21,415 nucleotides of DNA from Moraxellaceae bacterium (GCA_003543245.1 DPJB01000019.1:75017-96431), one strand, 5' to 3'. Counted from the stretch's first letter, positions 7,392 through 14,836 are shown. Notes: generated by a model not told the origin, from the letters alone. Numbers and translations: made by a program.

Positions 7392-7543
7392 TTTTCTATC
7401 ACATCACCTGAATAACGTACCCGACAGTCGTCCGCTCTGGCGAAAACGGCAGCTGATTAGACGTCGAAAACAACCGCCCCAACAACAAGCCGGGTTATTC
7501 TGCATACCTGAAAAAACGACTCACAGGACAACCTGACATCCTC

Positions 7544-8050
7544 ATGAAAGCCAGCTTCCAGCAAGACTACCCCGCCAGCGTGGAAAAACTGTGGCAGGTC
7601 TTTGGTGATCCGGAATACCCGCACAAGAAATACCGGGCACTGGGTATCAGTGCCTATGAGGTTCACCAGTTTGATGTCAGCGGCACCCGGATCAGTCTGG
7701 ACATGACACGTACACTGAGCATCCCCCCCGACAAGATACCGGCACTGGTACAGAGGTTCCTGCACCCCGAACAGGCCCTGCGTTATGTGTCCAGCTGGAA
7801 CCGCATCACGCCCGAGCATGCCGATTTTGTGCTGGAAATCATTCCGCACGGCCTACCGATTCATGTACGGGCAACCGGGGCACTCAGACAGACCGGCAGC
7901 AATCGCAGCACGATGGCACTGGAGTTTGATGTGAAGGTCAACATTCCCCTGCTGGGTGGTAAAATTGAAGCCATTGCCATCCAGCAGATTGAAAAATCCT
8001 TCCGCTCCGACCATGCCTATACACTGCAGTATCTGGCAGAAAACTCCTGA
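7544..8050 (+). CDS. DUF2505-like protein (SRPBCC/START-type fold)
   Basis: A 168-residue protein with the layout of the DUF2505 family: an N-terminal strand and helix typical of SRPBCC lipid-pocket folds (FQQDYPASVEKLWQVFGDPEYPHKKY, 5-30, broken here only for description), central antiparallel strands, and a long C-terminal helix (about 140-160) preceded by the PLLGGKIE motif (about 133-140). There is no signal peptide or transmembrane segment. The family has no established function; a hydrophobic ligand pocket is suggested by the fold only. The gene stands alone after a 152-nt gap in which I could not identify a promoter, and ends at a bidirectional terminator shared with the convergent monooxygenase gene. 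Confidence 0.75.
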   Translation: MKASFQQDYPASVEKLWQVFGDPEYPHKKYRALGISAYEVHQFDVSGTRISLDMTRTLSIPPDKIPALVQRFLHPEQALRYVSSWNRITPEHADFVLEIIPHGLPIHVRATGALRQTGSNRSTMALEFDVKVNIPLLGGKIEAIAIQQIEKSFRSDHAYTLQYLAENS

Positions 8051-8071
8051 TTAAAAAACAGTGGTCCAATA

Positions 8072-8100
8072 AAAAATGGCGCGAAATTCGCGCCATTTTT
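8072..8100. terminator. Bidirectional intrinsic terminator
   Basis: A 14-bp near-perfect palindrome: AAAAATGGCGCGAA (8072-8085) pairs with TTCGCGCCATTTTT (8087-8100). It gives a GC-rich core flanked by A5 and T5, so it works on both strands. It lies between the convergent DUF2505 and monooxygenase genes, 21 and 29 nt from their stops. Confidence 0.93.
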
Positions 8101-8129
8101 ATTCAGCAGTTTTCATCTTGCAGATCAGG

Positions 8130-9671
8130 TCAGACGGCTGCCTTTTCCTTCTTCGCTTTTGCCTTTGGCAACAATGGCGCCTTGGCAAAACCGAACTCGT
8201 AGTCACCGGTTTGCACCTTGCGTGTTTCCAGCCAGAACCTCCAGGTGGAGAACGGCCACAGGGCAAAGTTGCCGCCTTCGGCGCTCTGGTACCAGCTGGA
8301 GCAGCCCGTTGTCCACACCGTGTTTTTGAAGCCTTCCTGCACCTTGACGTTGAAACGGTCCTGGGCATCCTTCTTCACGTCAATGTAGTCGGCTCCCTTG
8401 TCCTTGAGGATCTTCAGGCAGCTCATGATGTAGTCCACCTGGGCTTCGATCATGAAGATGATGGAGTTGTGGCCCAGCCCCACGTTCGGCCCCACCAGCT
8501 GGTACATGTTCGGGTAACCGGTAGTAGTGGTGCCAAGGTAGGACTGTGCAAGATTCTTCCAGTCTTCATTCAGCACGTGACCGTCACGGCCTTCCACCGG
8601 GAAGTTCTTCATGTAGACGCGCGGGTCCACCACAAAACCGGTGCCCAGAATGATGCAGTCCACCGGACGCTCCACACCATCCCTTGTCACGATGGAGTGC
8701 TCGCGCAGTTCCTGGATGCTGTCAGTCACCAGCTCCACGTTCGGACGGTTGAAGGTAGGGAAGTACTTGTTGGAAATCAGGATACGCTTGCAACCGATGG
8801 TGTAATCCGGTGTCAGCTTCTTCGCAATCTCCTTGTCCTTCACCTGAACCCTGATGAACAGCTGGGCCAGCTTCTGCAGCGACTTGGCAATCGCCGGATT
8901 CAGGATGGGCCACAGACGTGATTCGTTGGTCCAGTACAGACGGGCACGGTGCAGCTTGCGCAGCGCCGGGAACCTTGCAAACAGGCTCTTTTCAATGCCG
9001 AGATAGCCACGCTCGTCACGCGGAATCACCCAGGCCGGGGTACGCTGGAACACGTACAGCTGCTTCACCTGTGGTGCAATTTCCGGCACATACTGGATGG
9101 CACTGCCACCGGTTCCGATCGACACCACATTCTTGCCGGTCAGGTCGTAATCGTGATCCCACTCGGCAGAGTGGAATACCTTGCCCTTGAAGTTTTCAAG
9201 GCCGCGGATTTTAGGGATGGAGGGCACATGCAGCGGGCCCGACGCCAGCACGAAGTGCTTGCAGATCACCGTATCACCGGACCTGGTATTGACGGTCCAG
9301 CGCGCAGTGGTTTCATCAAAGTGCGCCCCGCACACTTCCTGGTTGAAGCGCACGAACGGGCGGATGCCGAACTTCTCGGTGGTATCAAGAATGTACTGGT
9401 GAATTTCGTGCTGGGGGGCGTAACGCTTGGTCCAGTCGGACTTGCCGGCAAACGAAAAGGAGTACATGTGTGACTGCACATCACAGGCAGCACCGGGATA
9501 GCTGTTGAAGTACCAGGTACCACCAACATCACTGCCCTTTTCCAGGATCACGAAGTTGTCGTTTCCGGCCTCACGCAACTTGATCGCCATGCAAAGGCCA
9601 CCGAAACCGGCACCGAGAATGGCAACATCAACTTCCTGCACCTTTGAATGAATCGGGGCTTTGCTGGTCAT
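8130..9671 (-). CDS. Flavin-binding monooxygenase, Baeyer-Villiger type
   Basis: A 513-residue FAD- and NADPH-dependent monooxygenase. The first Rossmann motif GAGFGG is at 20-25. The Baeyer-Villiger fingerprint FxGxxxHxxxW(P/D) is present as FKGKVFHSAEWD (161-172), and the second nucleotide-binding motif GTGGSA at 186-191. These enzymes insert oxygen beside a carbonyl, turning ketones into esters or lactones, or in related groups oxidise N or S atoms. The chosen ATG at 9671 has GAGG 7 nt upstream; in-frame ATGs further up lie in non-conserved sequence. The last 15 residues are a Lys/Ala-rich tail (PKAKAKKEKAAV) not needed for the fold. It is divergent from an AraC regulator, the usual arrangement for regulator and target. 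The substrate is not deducible; Alcanivorax AlmA-type alkane hydroxylases are distant relatives. Confidence 0.92.
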   Translation of the reverse strand: MTSKAPIHSKVQEVDVAILGAGFGGLCMAIKLREAGNDNFVILEKGSDVGGTWYFNSYPGAACDVQSHMYSFSFAGKSDWTKRYAPQHEIHQYILDTTEKFGIRPFVRFNQEVCGAHFDETTARWTVNTRSGDTVICKHFVLASGPLHVPSIPKIRGLENFKGKVFHSAEWDHDYDLTGKNVVSIGTGGSAIQYVPEIAPQVKQLYVFQRTPAWVIPRDERGYLGIEKSLFARFPALRKLHRARLYWTNESRLWPILNPAIAKSLQKLAQLFIRVQVKDKEIAKKLTPDYTIGCKRILISNKYFPTFNRPNVELVTDSIQELREHSIVTRDGVERPVDCIILGTGFVVDPRVYMKNFPVEGRDGHVLNEDWKNLAQSYLGTTTTGYPNMYQLVGPNVGLGHNSIIFMIEAQVDYIMSCLKILKDKGADYIDVKKDAQDRFNVKVQEGFKNTVWTTGCSSWYQSAEGGNFALWPFSTWRFWLETRKVQTGDYEFGFAKAPLLPKAKAKKEKAAV

Positions 9672-9825
9672 GCGGAACCTCATGTTGTTGTTCTGGCGCA
9701 AAACATTGCGCGATGGGTGCAATCTAGCCCTTACTCCGTATGCGGGATATGGTAGTTTCTCACCAGAAATTGATATTTTTGGCCAACTTTGATCCAGCTC
9801 AAGAAAGCAGGAGTGACTCCCGGCC
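9672..9825. promoter_or_regulatory. Divergent control region between monooxygenase and AraC regulator
   Basis: A 154-nt gap between divergent start codons that should hold both promoters and the AraC-type operator. Two small inverted repeats are visible: ATTGCGC/GTGCAAT (9705-9711 and 9717-9723, one mismatch) and TTTCT-CACC-AGAAA (9756-9769). AraC proteins more often bind direct repeats, so either may be irrelevant. No convincing -35/-10 pair was found. Confidence 0.35.
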
Positions 9826-10839
9826 ATGTCCACACGCTCCATCCTTGGCATGCTCTATACCTTGCGCGGCTTGCGCGAGCTGGGCGAAGACATCTCCCCG
9901 GTGCTGTCCCGTTACGGGATTGATCTCGAAAAGGTTGACCCGACAGCCCGGATCGACCGGGCGCTGGAGCTCAAGATTTATGTGGAGATCGCCGAAAACC
10001 TGAAAGACCCGCTGGCTGGCCTTAAAACCGGCACCTTCTTCGGATTTGCCGGCTACGGCCCCCTCACCATGCTGTTGATGACCTGTGCCAATGCCTATGA
10101 AGCACTGCAAACGGGTATCCGTTACCAGCAGCTCACCTACCTGTTCGGCCACCTGAGCTTTGAGCCAGGGGAAGAATCCAGCGCACTGGTTCTGACGCCC
10201 GTTGCCCTGCCCCCCAGAGCCTACCGCTTCCGGGTTGATGGCGAGCTCTCCGGCACCTACAAACTGGTACGTGACATGCAGCTTGCTCTTGGTGTCGACA
10301 TGCACGCACTGCGTATCGAGATCCCCTATGAGCGTCCGGCAGACGCCGACGCCTACGAGACACACTTCAACTGCCCGGTGATATTTGGCAAGCGGCCGGA
10401 GATACGCTTCTGGATCAGCAACACTGCCCTGCAGATCCGCTTTCCAACCGCCGACCCGACCGCACATGCCATGTACAAATCCCAGTGCGACCAGCAACTG
10501 GTCGCACAGCGCACGGATACCGAGCTGCTGTCGGGCAAGGTACTGTCCCACCTGGATTTCTTCAGCCGGCATTTTCCGAGTGCCGCCGAAGTGGCCTCGG
10601 CCTTTGATATTGCCGAACGTACGTTCCGCCGCCGCCTGAGCGAGGAGAACACCTCGTTTCGCGAACTGCTCGACCAGGTGCGTTACCGGAAGGCGCAGCA
10701 ATTGCTCCGCGAAAGCACACAGTCGATCGAAGCCATAGCACTGCAGCTTGGATACGCAGAGTCCGCCTCCTTCATCCATGCTTTCCAGCGCTGGGACGGC
10801 CACACGCCCGCCGCCTTCCGCAACACCAGCCACAAATGA
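9826..10839 (+). CDS. AraC-family transcriptional regulator
   Basis: A 337-residue regulator with the long N-terminal ligand-binding domain (about 1-205) common in gammaproteobacterial AraC proteins of lipid and amine catabolism. Two helix-turn-helix units follow at the C-terminus (about 235-335): VASAFDIAERTFRRRLSEEN is the first, and IEAIALQLGYAESASFIHAFQRW carries the second with the family hallmark GY-x5-F-x2-F-x-R. The start has AGGAG 12 nt upstream. The divergent position beside the monooxygenase, and a carboxylate transporter gene 16 nt downstream, make both likely targets. The inducer is unknown. Confidence 0.93.
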   Translation: MSTRSILGMLYTLRGLRELGEDISPVLSRYGIDLEKVDPTARIDRALELKIYVEIAENLKDPLAGLKTGTFFGFAGYGPLTMLLMTCANAYEALQTGIRYQQLTYLFGHLSFEPGEESSALVLTPVALPPRAYRFRVDGELSGTYKLVRDMQLALGVDMHALRIEIPYERPADADAYETHFNCPVIFGKRPEIRFWISNTALQIRFPTADPTAHAMYKSQCDQQLVAQRTDTELLSGKVLSHLDFFSRHFPSAAEVASAFDIAERTFRRRLSEENTSFRELLDQVRYRKAQQLLRESTQSIEAIALQLGYAESASFIHAFQRWDGHTPAAFRNTSHK

Positions 10840-10855
10840 ACACGGGATTCTCCAG

Positions 10856-12184
10856 ATGAAACCATGGGCAATCGCACTGGCCATTATCGTTGCCATCCTG
10901 GCTGCCTCCGGGCCCGACAATACTGCCACGCAAGCGGGCATGGCACTGTTTGCGCTGGCTGGGGTGCTCTGGCTGACCGAAGCCATTCCGCTGACCTTCA
11001 CGGCACTGCTCATTCCACTTGTGGCCGTGGCACTGGGACTGGGGGATGTCAAAAGTTCACTGAGCGGCTTTGCCAACCCGACCGTGTTTCTTTTTCTTGG
11101 TGGCTTTGCACTGGCCGCCGCCATGCGCAAGCACGACATCGACCGCTGGCTGGCCAGCCGCGTGATGGCACTGGCGCAGGGCAATGCGCTCACGGCCGCC
11201 TTCCTGCTGATACTGGCAACCTCACTGATATCCATGTGGATCAGTAACACGGCAACAGCGGTCATGATGCTGCCGGTGGCACTGGGACTGCTGAGTCCGA
11301 TGAAAAACCAGTACCCGCGCTACGCCATTCTCGTTCTGCTGGGGCTTGCATGGGGTGCCAATATTGGCGGTATCGCCACTCTGGTAGGCAGCCCTCCGAA
11401 TGCCATCACCGCCGCCGCACTGGGCTGGGGGTTTCAGGACTGGCTGCGCGTCGGCATGCCGGCTTATCTCGTCATCATGCCGGTGTCGCTGGTACTGCTG
11501 TGGCTGACCTTACGCCCCGAGCAAAACCTGCCCGCCGTCGCCACTACACTTATGCCGTTCCCGGCAGGACGTCAGGCCATACTCACCGTTGCCATTTTCC
11601 TGCTCACCGTGACAGGCTGGGTGTTTGGCAGCACGATTTCCTCGTACATCGGTATTCGCGGTGACTTTGATACCTGGGTAGCGCTACTGGCCATTGCCCT
11701 GCTGGGCCTGACCCGGGTACTCAACTGGGAAGACATCGAAAAGCAGAGCAACTGGGGCGTATTGCTGCTGTTTGGTGGTGGCATCACCCTTTCGGTATTC
11801 ATGCAAAACTCCGGGGCCAGTAGCTGGATGGCTAACGGCCTGCTGGCGTGGGTCCCTGGCAACAATCCATGGTTGTTGTACCTGCTGGTCGCACTCTTCG
11901 TGATTTTCCTGTCCGAGCTGGTCAGCAATACCGCCTGTGCGGCACTGCTGGTGCCACTGATGATGTCGATGGCCTCTGTCACCGGACTGAACCCGGTCAC
12001 GATGGCCGTACTGACCGGACTGGCCGCCAGTTGCTCCTTCATGCTGCCCGTGGGGACACCCCCGAATGCCCTCGTTTACGGCACCGGCCGTATTCCCCAG
12101 AAAACCATGATCCGTGCCGGCCTCGTCATGAATCTGGCGTCAGCTCCCTTGCTGGCAGTGATCATCGGGACCATCGCCACCTGA
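10856..12184 (+). CDS. SLC13/DASS-family anion (carboxylate) transporter
   Basis: A 442-residue polytopic inner-membrane protein with about 11 hydrophobic segments. It has the two SNT motifs that bind substrate carboxylate and Na+ in the divalent anion/Na+ symporter family (130-132 in WISNTATAVMMLP; 357-359 in VSNTACAALLVP). The paired PPN hairpin motifs GSPPN (178-182) and GTPPN (400-404) and the signature SCSFMLPVGTPPNALVYG are also present. Family members move C4-C6 di- or tricarboxylates, or sulfate, with sodium; dicarboxylate is the likeliest guess. I start at ATG 10856 (MKPWAIALAII), since the upstream in-frame codons overlap the regulator gene and encode Pro/Ser-rich non-conserved sequence. 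Its ribosome-binding site is weak. It lies 16 nt after the AraC gene, so the two form an operon, ended by the terminator at 12227. Confidence 0.92.
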   Translation: MKPWAIALAIIVAILAASGPDNTATQAGMALFALAGVLWLTEAIPLTFTALLIPLVAVALGLGDVKSSLSGFANPTVFLFLGGFALAAAMRKHDIDRWLASRVMALAQGNALTAAFLLILATSLISMWISNTATAVMMLPVALGLLSPMKNQYPRYAILVLLGLAWGANIGGIATLVGSPPNAITAAALGWGFQDWLRVGMPAYLVIMPVSLVLLWLTLRPEQNLPAVATTLMPFPAGRQAILTVAIFLLTVTGWVFGSTISSYIGIRGDFDTWVALLAIALLGLTRVLNWEDIEKQSNWGVLLLFGGGITLSVFMQNSGASSWMANGLLAWVPGNNPWLLYLLVALFVIFLSELVSNTACAALLVPLMMSMASVTGLNPVTMAVLTGLAASCSFMLPVGTPPNALVYGTGRIPQKTMIRAGLVMNLASAPLLAVIIGTIAT

Positions 12185-12226
12185 AACTGGCCACTCAACT
12201 CCTGCCCCTGTTATGCTCAAAAAACT

Positions 12227-12255
12227 AACTCTGCCCTGCAGGGTTTTTTCTTTTT
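12227..12255 (+). terminator. Intrinsic terminator after the transporter gene
   Basis: AACTCTG (12227-12233) pairs with CAGGGTT (12239-12245), seven pairs including one G-U, around a 5-nt loop, followed by TTTTCTTTTT. It lies 43 nt after the transporter stop. A CCCTGCAGGG palindrome inside allows a slightly different fold. Confidence 0.8.
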
Positions 12256-12277
12256 CACCCTGGCTCACCTTTTAGGA

Positions 12278-12297
12278 CACTGCAGTCAGCTGCAGTG
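12278..12297 (+). repeat. 20-bp palindrome touching the mini-gene ribosome-binding site
   Basis: CACTGCAG (12278-12285) and CTGCAGTG (12290-12297) form a perfect 8-bp inverted repeat around TCAG. The last base is the first G of the GAGGAG Shine-Dalgarno (12297-12302) of the 49-codon gene. It could be an mRNA hairpin that limits or stabilises translation, or a dimer-binding operator. Confidence 0.6.
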
Positions 12298-12308
12298 AGG
12301 AGTTGCAC

Positions 12309-12458
12309 ATGTCATCCCTGCCCCCCGTCGGCATGGCATTGCTGGGGCTTCGTGTCGGCCAGACAATCGAGTGGCCAGGCCCGGAAGGCAAGCCATTGAC
12401 ACGGGAAGTGGCCAGCCTGGCCTATCAGCCCGAAGCCGCTGGCGAACTGCATCGCTGA
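12309..12458 (+). CDS. 49-residue stand-alone Rnk/GreA C-terminal-like mini-protein
   Basis: ATG at 12309 with an excellent GAGGAG site 6 nt upstream opens a 49-codon frame. Its product is clearly the end of the C-terminal domain of Rnk and GreA/GreB-type RNA polymerase secondary-channel factors: PVGMALLGLRVGQTIEW (6-22) and the terminal AYQPEAAGELHR (38-49) correspond to the PVGAALLGLRVG and YQPEAAG stretches of Rnk. The coiled-coil or N-terminal part and the first strands of the FKBP-like domain are missing. An in-frame stop (TAG at 12273-12275) and the transporter terminator upstream leave no room for the rest. It is therefore either a genuine microprotein or a remnant that kept a good start. 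It has its own interval, with hairpins on both sides. Confidence 0.68.
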   Translation: MSSLPPVGMALLGLRVGQTIEWPGPEGKPLTREVASLAYQPEAAGELHR

Positions 12459-12480
12459 TGCATTCCTGCTGCAGGAAAAA

Positions 12481-12512
12481 GAAAAAGCCCCCGGACTTGC
12501 CGGGGCTTTTTC
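12481..12512. terminator. Bidirectional intrinsic terminator between mini-gene and exbD
   Basis: GAAAAAGCCCCCGG (12481-12494) pairs with CCGGGGCTTTTTC (12500-12512) with a single bulged C and a 5-nt loop. A5 and T5 flank the GC core, so it terminates both the mini-gene on plus and exbD on minus. A second small hairpin TTCCTG-CTG-CAGGAA (12463-12477) stands just before it. Confidence 0.9.
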
Positions 12513-12537
12513 ATACACACGCAAAGAGTACCGCAGC

Positions 12538-12951
12538 CTATTTTTCCGGCGTGGTAACAAACCCTATTTTGCCCAATCCTGCACCGGCAGAAGCCGCCAT
12601 GATTTCTGCAATGACTTCATAGCGAGTGTTCTTGTCCACCCTCAGATGGATTTCCGTATCGGGCGCATTCAGCCCCGTCTCCTGAAGACGCACAATGATG
12701 TCCGCCTTGCTCATCGGCGTGGCGTTCCAGAACAGCTGGCCACTGCCATCAATCGAAAGATCTATTTTTTCGGCAGGCGTAACCGGACTGGAGGCAGCAC
12801 TGGGCAGGTCCACCTTTACAGCATGCGTCAGCAATGGTGCGGTCACCATGAAAATCACCAGCAGCACCAGCATCACATCAATGAGCGGCACCATGTTGAT
12901 CTCTGCCAGAGGCGCCTGGTTCTGTTGCTGGTTGAATCCACCGAAAGCCAT
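12538..12951 (-). CDS. exbD: Biopolymer transport protein ExbD
   Basis: A subunit of the TonB-ExbB-ExbD inner-membrane motor, which uses the proton gradient to drive outer-membrane TonB-dependent receptors. 137 residues with a short cytoplasmic N-terminus, one transmembrane helix (about 22-40) containing the essential Asp25 in PLIDVMLVLLVIFMV, and a periplasmic domain to the end. The ATG follows the exbB stop in a TGACATG junction with a 1-nt gap, so the two are translationally coupled. It is the last gene of the tonB-exbB-exbD operon and ends 25 nt before a bidirectional terminator. Confidence 0.96.
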   Translation of the reverse strand: MAFGGFNQQQNQAPLAEINMVPLIDVMLVLLVIFMVTAPLLTHAVKVDLPSAASSPVTPAEKIDLSIDGSGQLFWNATPMSKADIIVRLQETGLNAPDTEIHLRVDKNTRYEVIAEIMAASAGAGLGKIGFVTTPEK

Positions 12952-12952
12952 G

Positions 12953-13705
12953 TCAGTTACCCGTTACGTCATTGCCGGGACGCACAGGTTTAAGTGGCGT
13001 GACACTGGCCGGCCTGTTCGTGGTCATTATCTGCTGGCCGGTGGTCAGGAACGCAAACAGGTCATAGGCAAATGCATCCAGGCGTCCGAGCAGTACGCGA
13101 TTGCTGCGCACCAGCGCGTTATATCCCAGTACGGCAGGAATCGCGACGGCAAGGCCCAGACCCGTCATGATCAGTGCTTCGCCCACCGGACCGGCAATCT
13201 TGTCGAGCGACGCCATGCCACTGGTACCAATCGCAATCAGTGCGTGATACACCCCCCACACCGTACCGAACAGTCCCACAAACGGTGCCGTTGCACCCAC
13301 CGACGCCAGCACGGTCAGACCGCTTTCAAGATGTGTGGTTTCTTCATCAATAACCTTGCGCATGGTGCGCGTCAGGAAATCGGCTACCGTGCCCGCCTCT
13401 TCCAGCTTGGCAACACCGACACGGGCATGATGGTCACGTGCAAACAGCGCATGACTGGCCAGATGAGAAAACGGATCTGCCGCGCCATGCGTTGAGATTT
13501 CATGATGTACGGCCTCCAGCGACGTAGCATTCCAGAAAAAATCCATAAAGCGCTGACTGCGCTTTCTGGTCAGCACCTGCGTAATGCTTTTGGTGATGAT
13601 GTAATACCAGGACACTACCGACATCAGCAACAGCATCACAAAAAGCCCTTTGCCGACCAGATCGGATTGCGTAATGAAATGACTAATGCCGGTTGCTTCG
13701 TTCAT
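12953..13705 (-). CDS. exbB: Biopolymer transport protein ExbB
   Basis: The proton-channel subunit of the TonB motor. 250 residues from ATG 13705, chosen because it sits one base after the tonB stop (TGACATG) with GGAAAA 9 nt upstream; an earlier in-frame ATG would overlap tonB. Three transmembrane helices are visible: about 18-37, 130-157 (TVLASVGATAPFVGLFGTVW) and 172-198. The third has Glu176 in GPVGEALIMTGLGL, the conserved residue of the proton path. A cytoplasmic loop of about 90 residues lies between helices 1 and 2. This is the single-function TonB-linked form; TolQ is the alternative, but the tonB and exbD neighbours settle it. Confidence 0.95.
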   Translation of the reverse strand: MNEATGISHFITQSDLVGKGLFVMLLLMSVVSWYYIITKSITQVLTRKRSQRFMDFFWNATSLEAVHHEISTHGAADPFSHLASHALFARDHHARVGVAKLEEAGTVADFLTRTMRKVIDEETTHLESGLTVLASVGATAPFVGLFGTVWGVYHALIAIGTSGMASLDKIAGPVGEALIMTGLGLAVAIPAVLGYNALVRSNRVLLGRLDAFAYDLFAFLTTGQQIMTTNRPASVTPLKPVRPGNDVTGN

Positions 13706-13706
13706 G

Positions 13707-14381
13707 TCAGTTTTCCAGATTCCAGTTAATGGGAACAATCACCCAGCCTGCCACTGCTTTTTCACCCTCGCGGGCAGGTACAAACTTCCAGTCGCGAACC
13801 GTTGCCTGCGCCGCCCGGTCGAGACGTGCCGAACCACTGGAGCGCTCGATATCAACCTGTTGTGGCCGGCCTTCCGTACTCACCAGCACGCGCAACCGGG
13901 TGACACCTTTTTCCGCCAGCCGGCGTGACACCATCGGGTACACCGGTTTGGGATTATTCAGATAGGCCGCACCGAAACCTGGCGGCGTCTGCACCACGGG
14001 CGGCAACACTGCCTCTGCCCGGACCGGCGCATCAGCGACTGGCGCTGCGTCGGCTGGAGCCACATCGACAGACGCAGAGGCAATAACAGGAATAACGGCA
14101 GGGGCATTCACTGACGCCTGCGACGCACGCTCCGTGGCCAACACCCTCACAGGCGTTTCCGGCGCTGCCACCACCGGGGGCTGCGGCAGGGGCTCCGCTA
14201 CCGGGTCAGATACAAAGGACACCATCACCGGCGCTGCCATGACCGGGGCAGGCTCCGGTGCCTGTTGCCACAAGGCCGTCACCGCGACTGCATGCACGGC
14301 AATTACCGCAACGGCGACACTGTGACGCACGGCTTTGAACGCTCCGTGAGATGTCAGTGAATAAATGGCCGATGCAGACAT
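13707..14381 (-). CDS. tonB: TonB energy-transducing protein
   Basis: Carries energy from ExbB/ExbD across the periplasm to TonB-dependent receptors. 224 residues with a single N-terminal signal-anchor (about 20-38) containing His20 and His30, then a periplasmic spacer rich in Pro/Ala/Val (about 40-140). The C-terminal TonB domain (about 140-224) includes KPVYPMVSRRLAEKGVTRLR and ends in WVIVPINW. The spacer is Pro/Ala/Val-rich rather than the Pro-Glu/Pro-Lys repeat of enterobacteria. An AAGGTG site 6 nt upstream supports the ATG. The gene is first in its operon, and the promoter -10 lies within a Fur box, so iron repression is expected. Confidence 0.95.
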   Translation of the reverse strand: MSASAIYSLTSHGAFKAVRHSVAVAVIAVHAVAVTALWQQAPEPAPVMAAPVMVSFVSDPVAEPLPQPPVVAAPETPVRVLATERASQASVNAPAVIPVIASASVDVAPADAAPVADAPVRAEAVLPPVVQTPPGFGAAYLNNPKPVYPMVSRRLAEKGVTRLRVLVSTEGRPQQVDIERSSGSARLDRAAQATVRDWKFVPAREGEKAVAGWVIVPINWNLEN

Positions 14382-14402
14382 GGAAACACCTTGTTAATTC
14401 AT

Positions 14403-14434
14403 ACAAATGATAATCATTTTCATTTAAAAGGCAA
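14403..14434 (-). promoter_or_regulatory. Fur box overlapping the tonB promoter
   Basis: The core ATGATAATCATT (14407-14418) matches the centre of the 19-bp Fur consensus perfectly; over the full 19 bp (14403-14421) I count 15 matches, and the motif runs on into another ATTTTCATTT-like hexamer. On the minus strand TTGCCT (14434-14429), 16 bp, TATCAT (14412-14407) forms a sigma-70 promoter whose -10 is inside the Fur site. Binding by Fe-Fur would block it, matching known control of tonB genes. The 182 nt from here to ffs hold no gene I can see. Confidence 0.88.
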
Positions 14435-14616
14435 GCAACCCCGACACCTGTCTTGCACGCGATTACCTATGGTAACGGGCTCATCCGGCAAGGGAATGTC
14501 CTGCGGCAATCTGTCGCAGCAAACAGGAGTAAAAACCGGGTACAGAAAACCGGCCGTCACCGTAACGAGGACAGTGTGGCAGAGGATTTGTCAGGATTGA
14601 GCGAAGGGATTAGAGA

Positions 14617-14725
14617 GGCCCCCCTGCCAGCCCGACCCCGGCACACGCATCACGACTACCGTTGCTTCCTTCCGGACCTGGCGGGGTTTGCCGTTTAGCG
14701 TTGCGGGGGAACCGGCAGGGTTGCC
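14617..14725 (-). ncRNA. ffs: Signal recognition particle RNA, 4.5S type
   Basis: On the minus strand the RNA contains the diagnostic SRP core: CAGGTCCGGAAGGAAGCA (Ffh-binding loop with the GGAA tetraloop), CCGCAACGCT in the 5' half and GTGTGCCGGGGTCGGG in the 3' half. The 5' CCCTGCC pairs with 3' GGCAGGG, closing a rod of about 109 nt, near the 114 nt of E. coli 4.5S RNA. Ends are set from the terminal pairing GGC/GCC and could be off by a few bases. The RNA guides Ffh and FtsY in co-translational targeting of membrane proteins. Confidence 0.96.
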
Positions 14726-14757
14726 ACAACGACCACCCGATTGCAGGGTGGGCGCGC

Positions 14758-14785
14758 AGTATAGGGGCAGAAAGCGCCGGCGCAA
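14758..14785 (-). promoter_or_regulatory. Promoter of ffs with GC-rich discriminator
   Basis: On minus: TTGCGC (14785-14780), 16 bp, TATACT (14763-14758), then GCGCGCCC. Transcription would start near 14750, giving a leader of about 25 nt before the mature SRP RNA, similar to the processed leader in E. coli. The GC-rich discriminator right after the -10 is typical of stable-RNA promoters under ppGpp control. Confidence 0.7.
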
Positions 14786-14836
14786 AGCCCATCATTGCGA
14801 TCTGATGCGTTCTGGCTGAGCGCACCGCCGCAGCGG

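Noticed and set aside
9799..11265. 488-codon open frame on minus opposite the AraC and transporter genes
   Set aside because: The plus-strand genes have clear domain motifs and starts; this antisense frame has none and straddles two unrelated genes.
14463..14475. TTACC-TAT-GGTAA inverted repeat upstream of tonB
   Set aside because: Only 5 bp per arm, outside the promoter and Fur site, and not repeated nearby; chance is a fair explanation.
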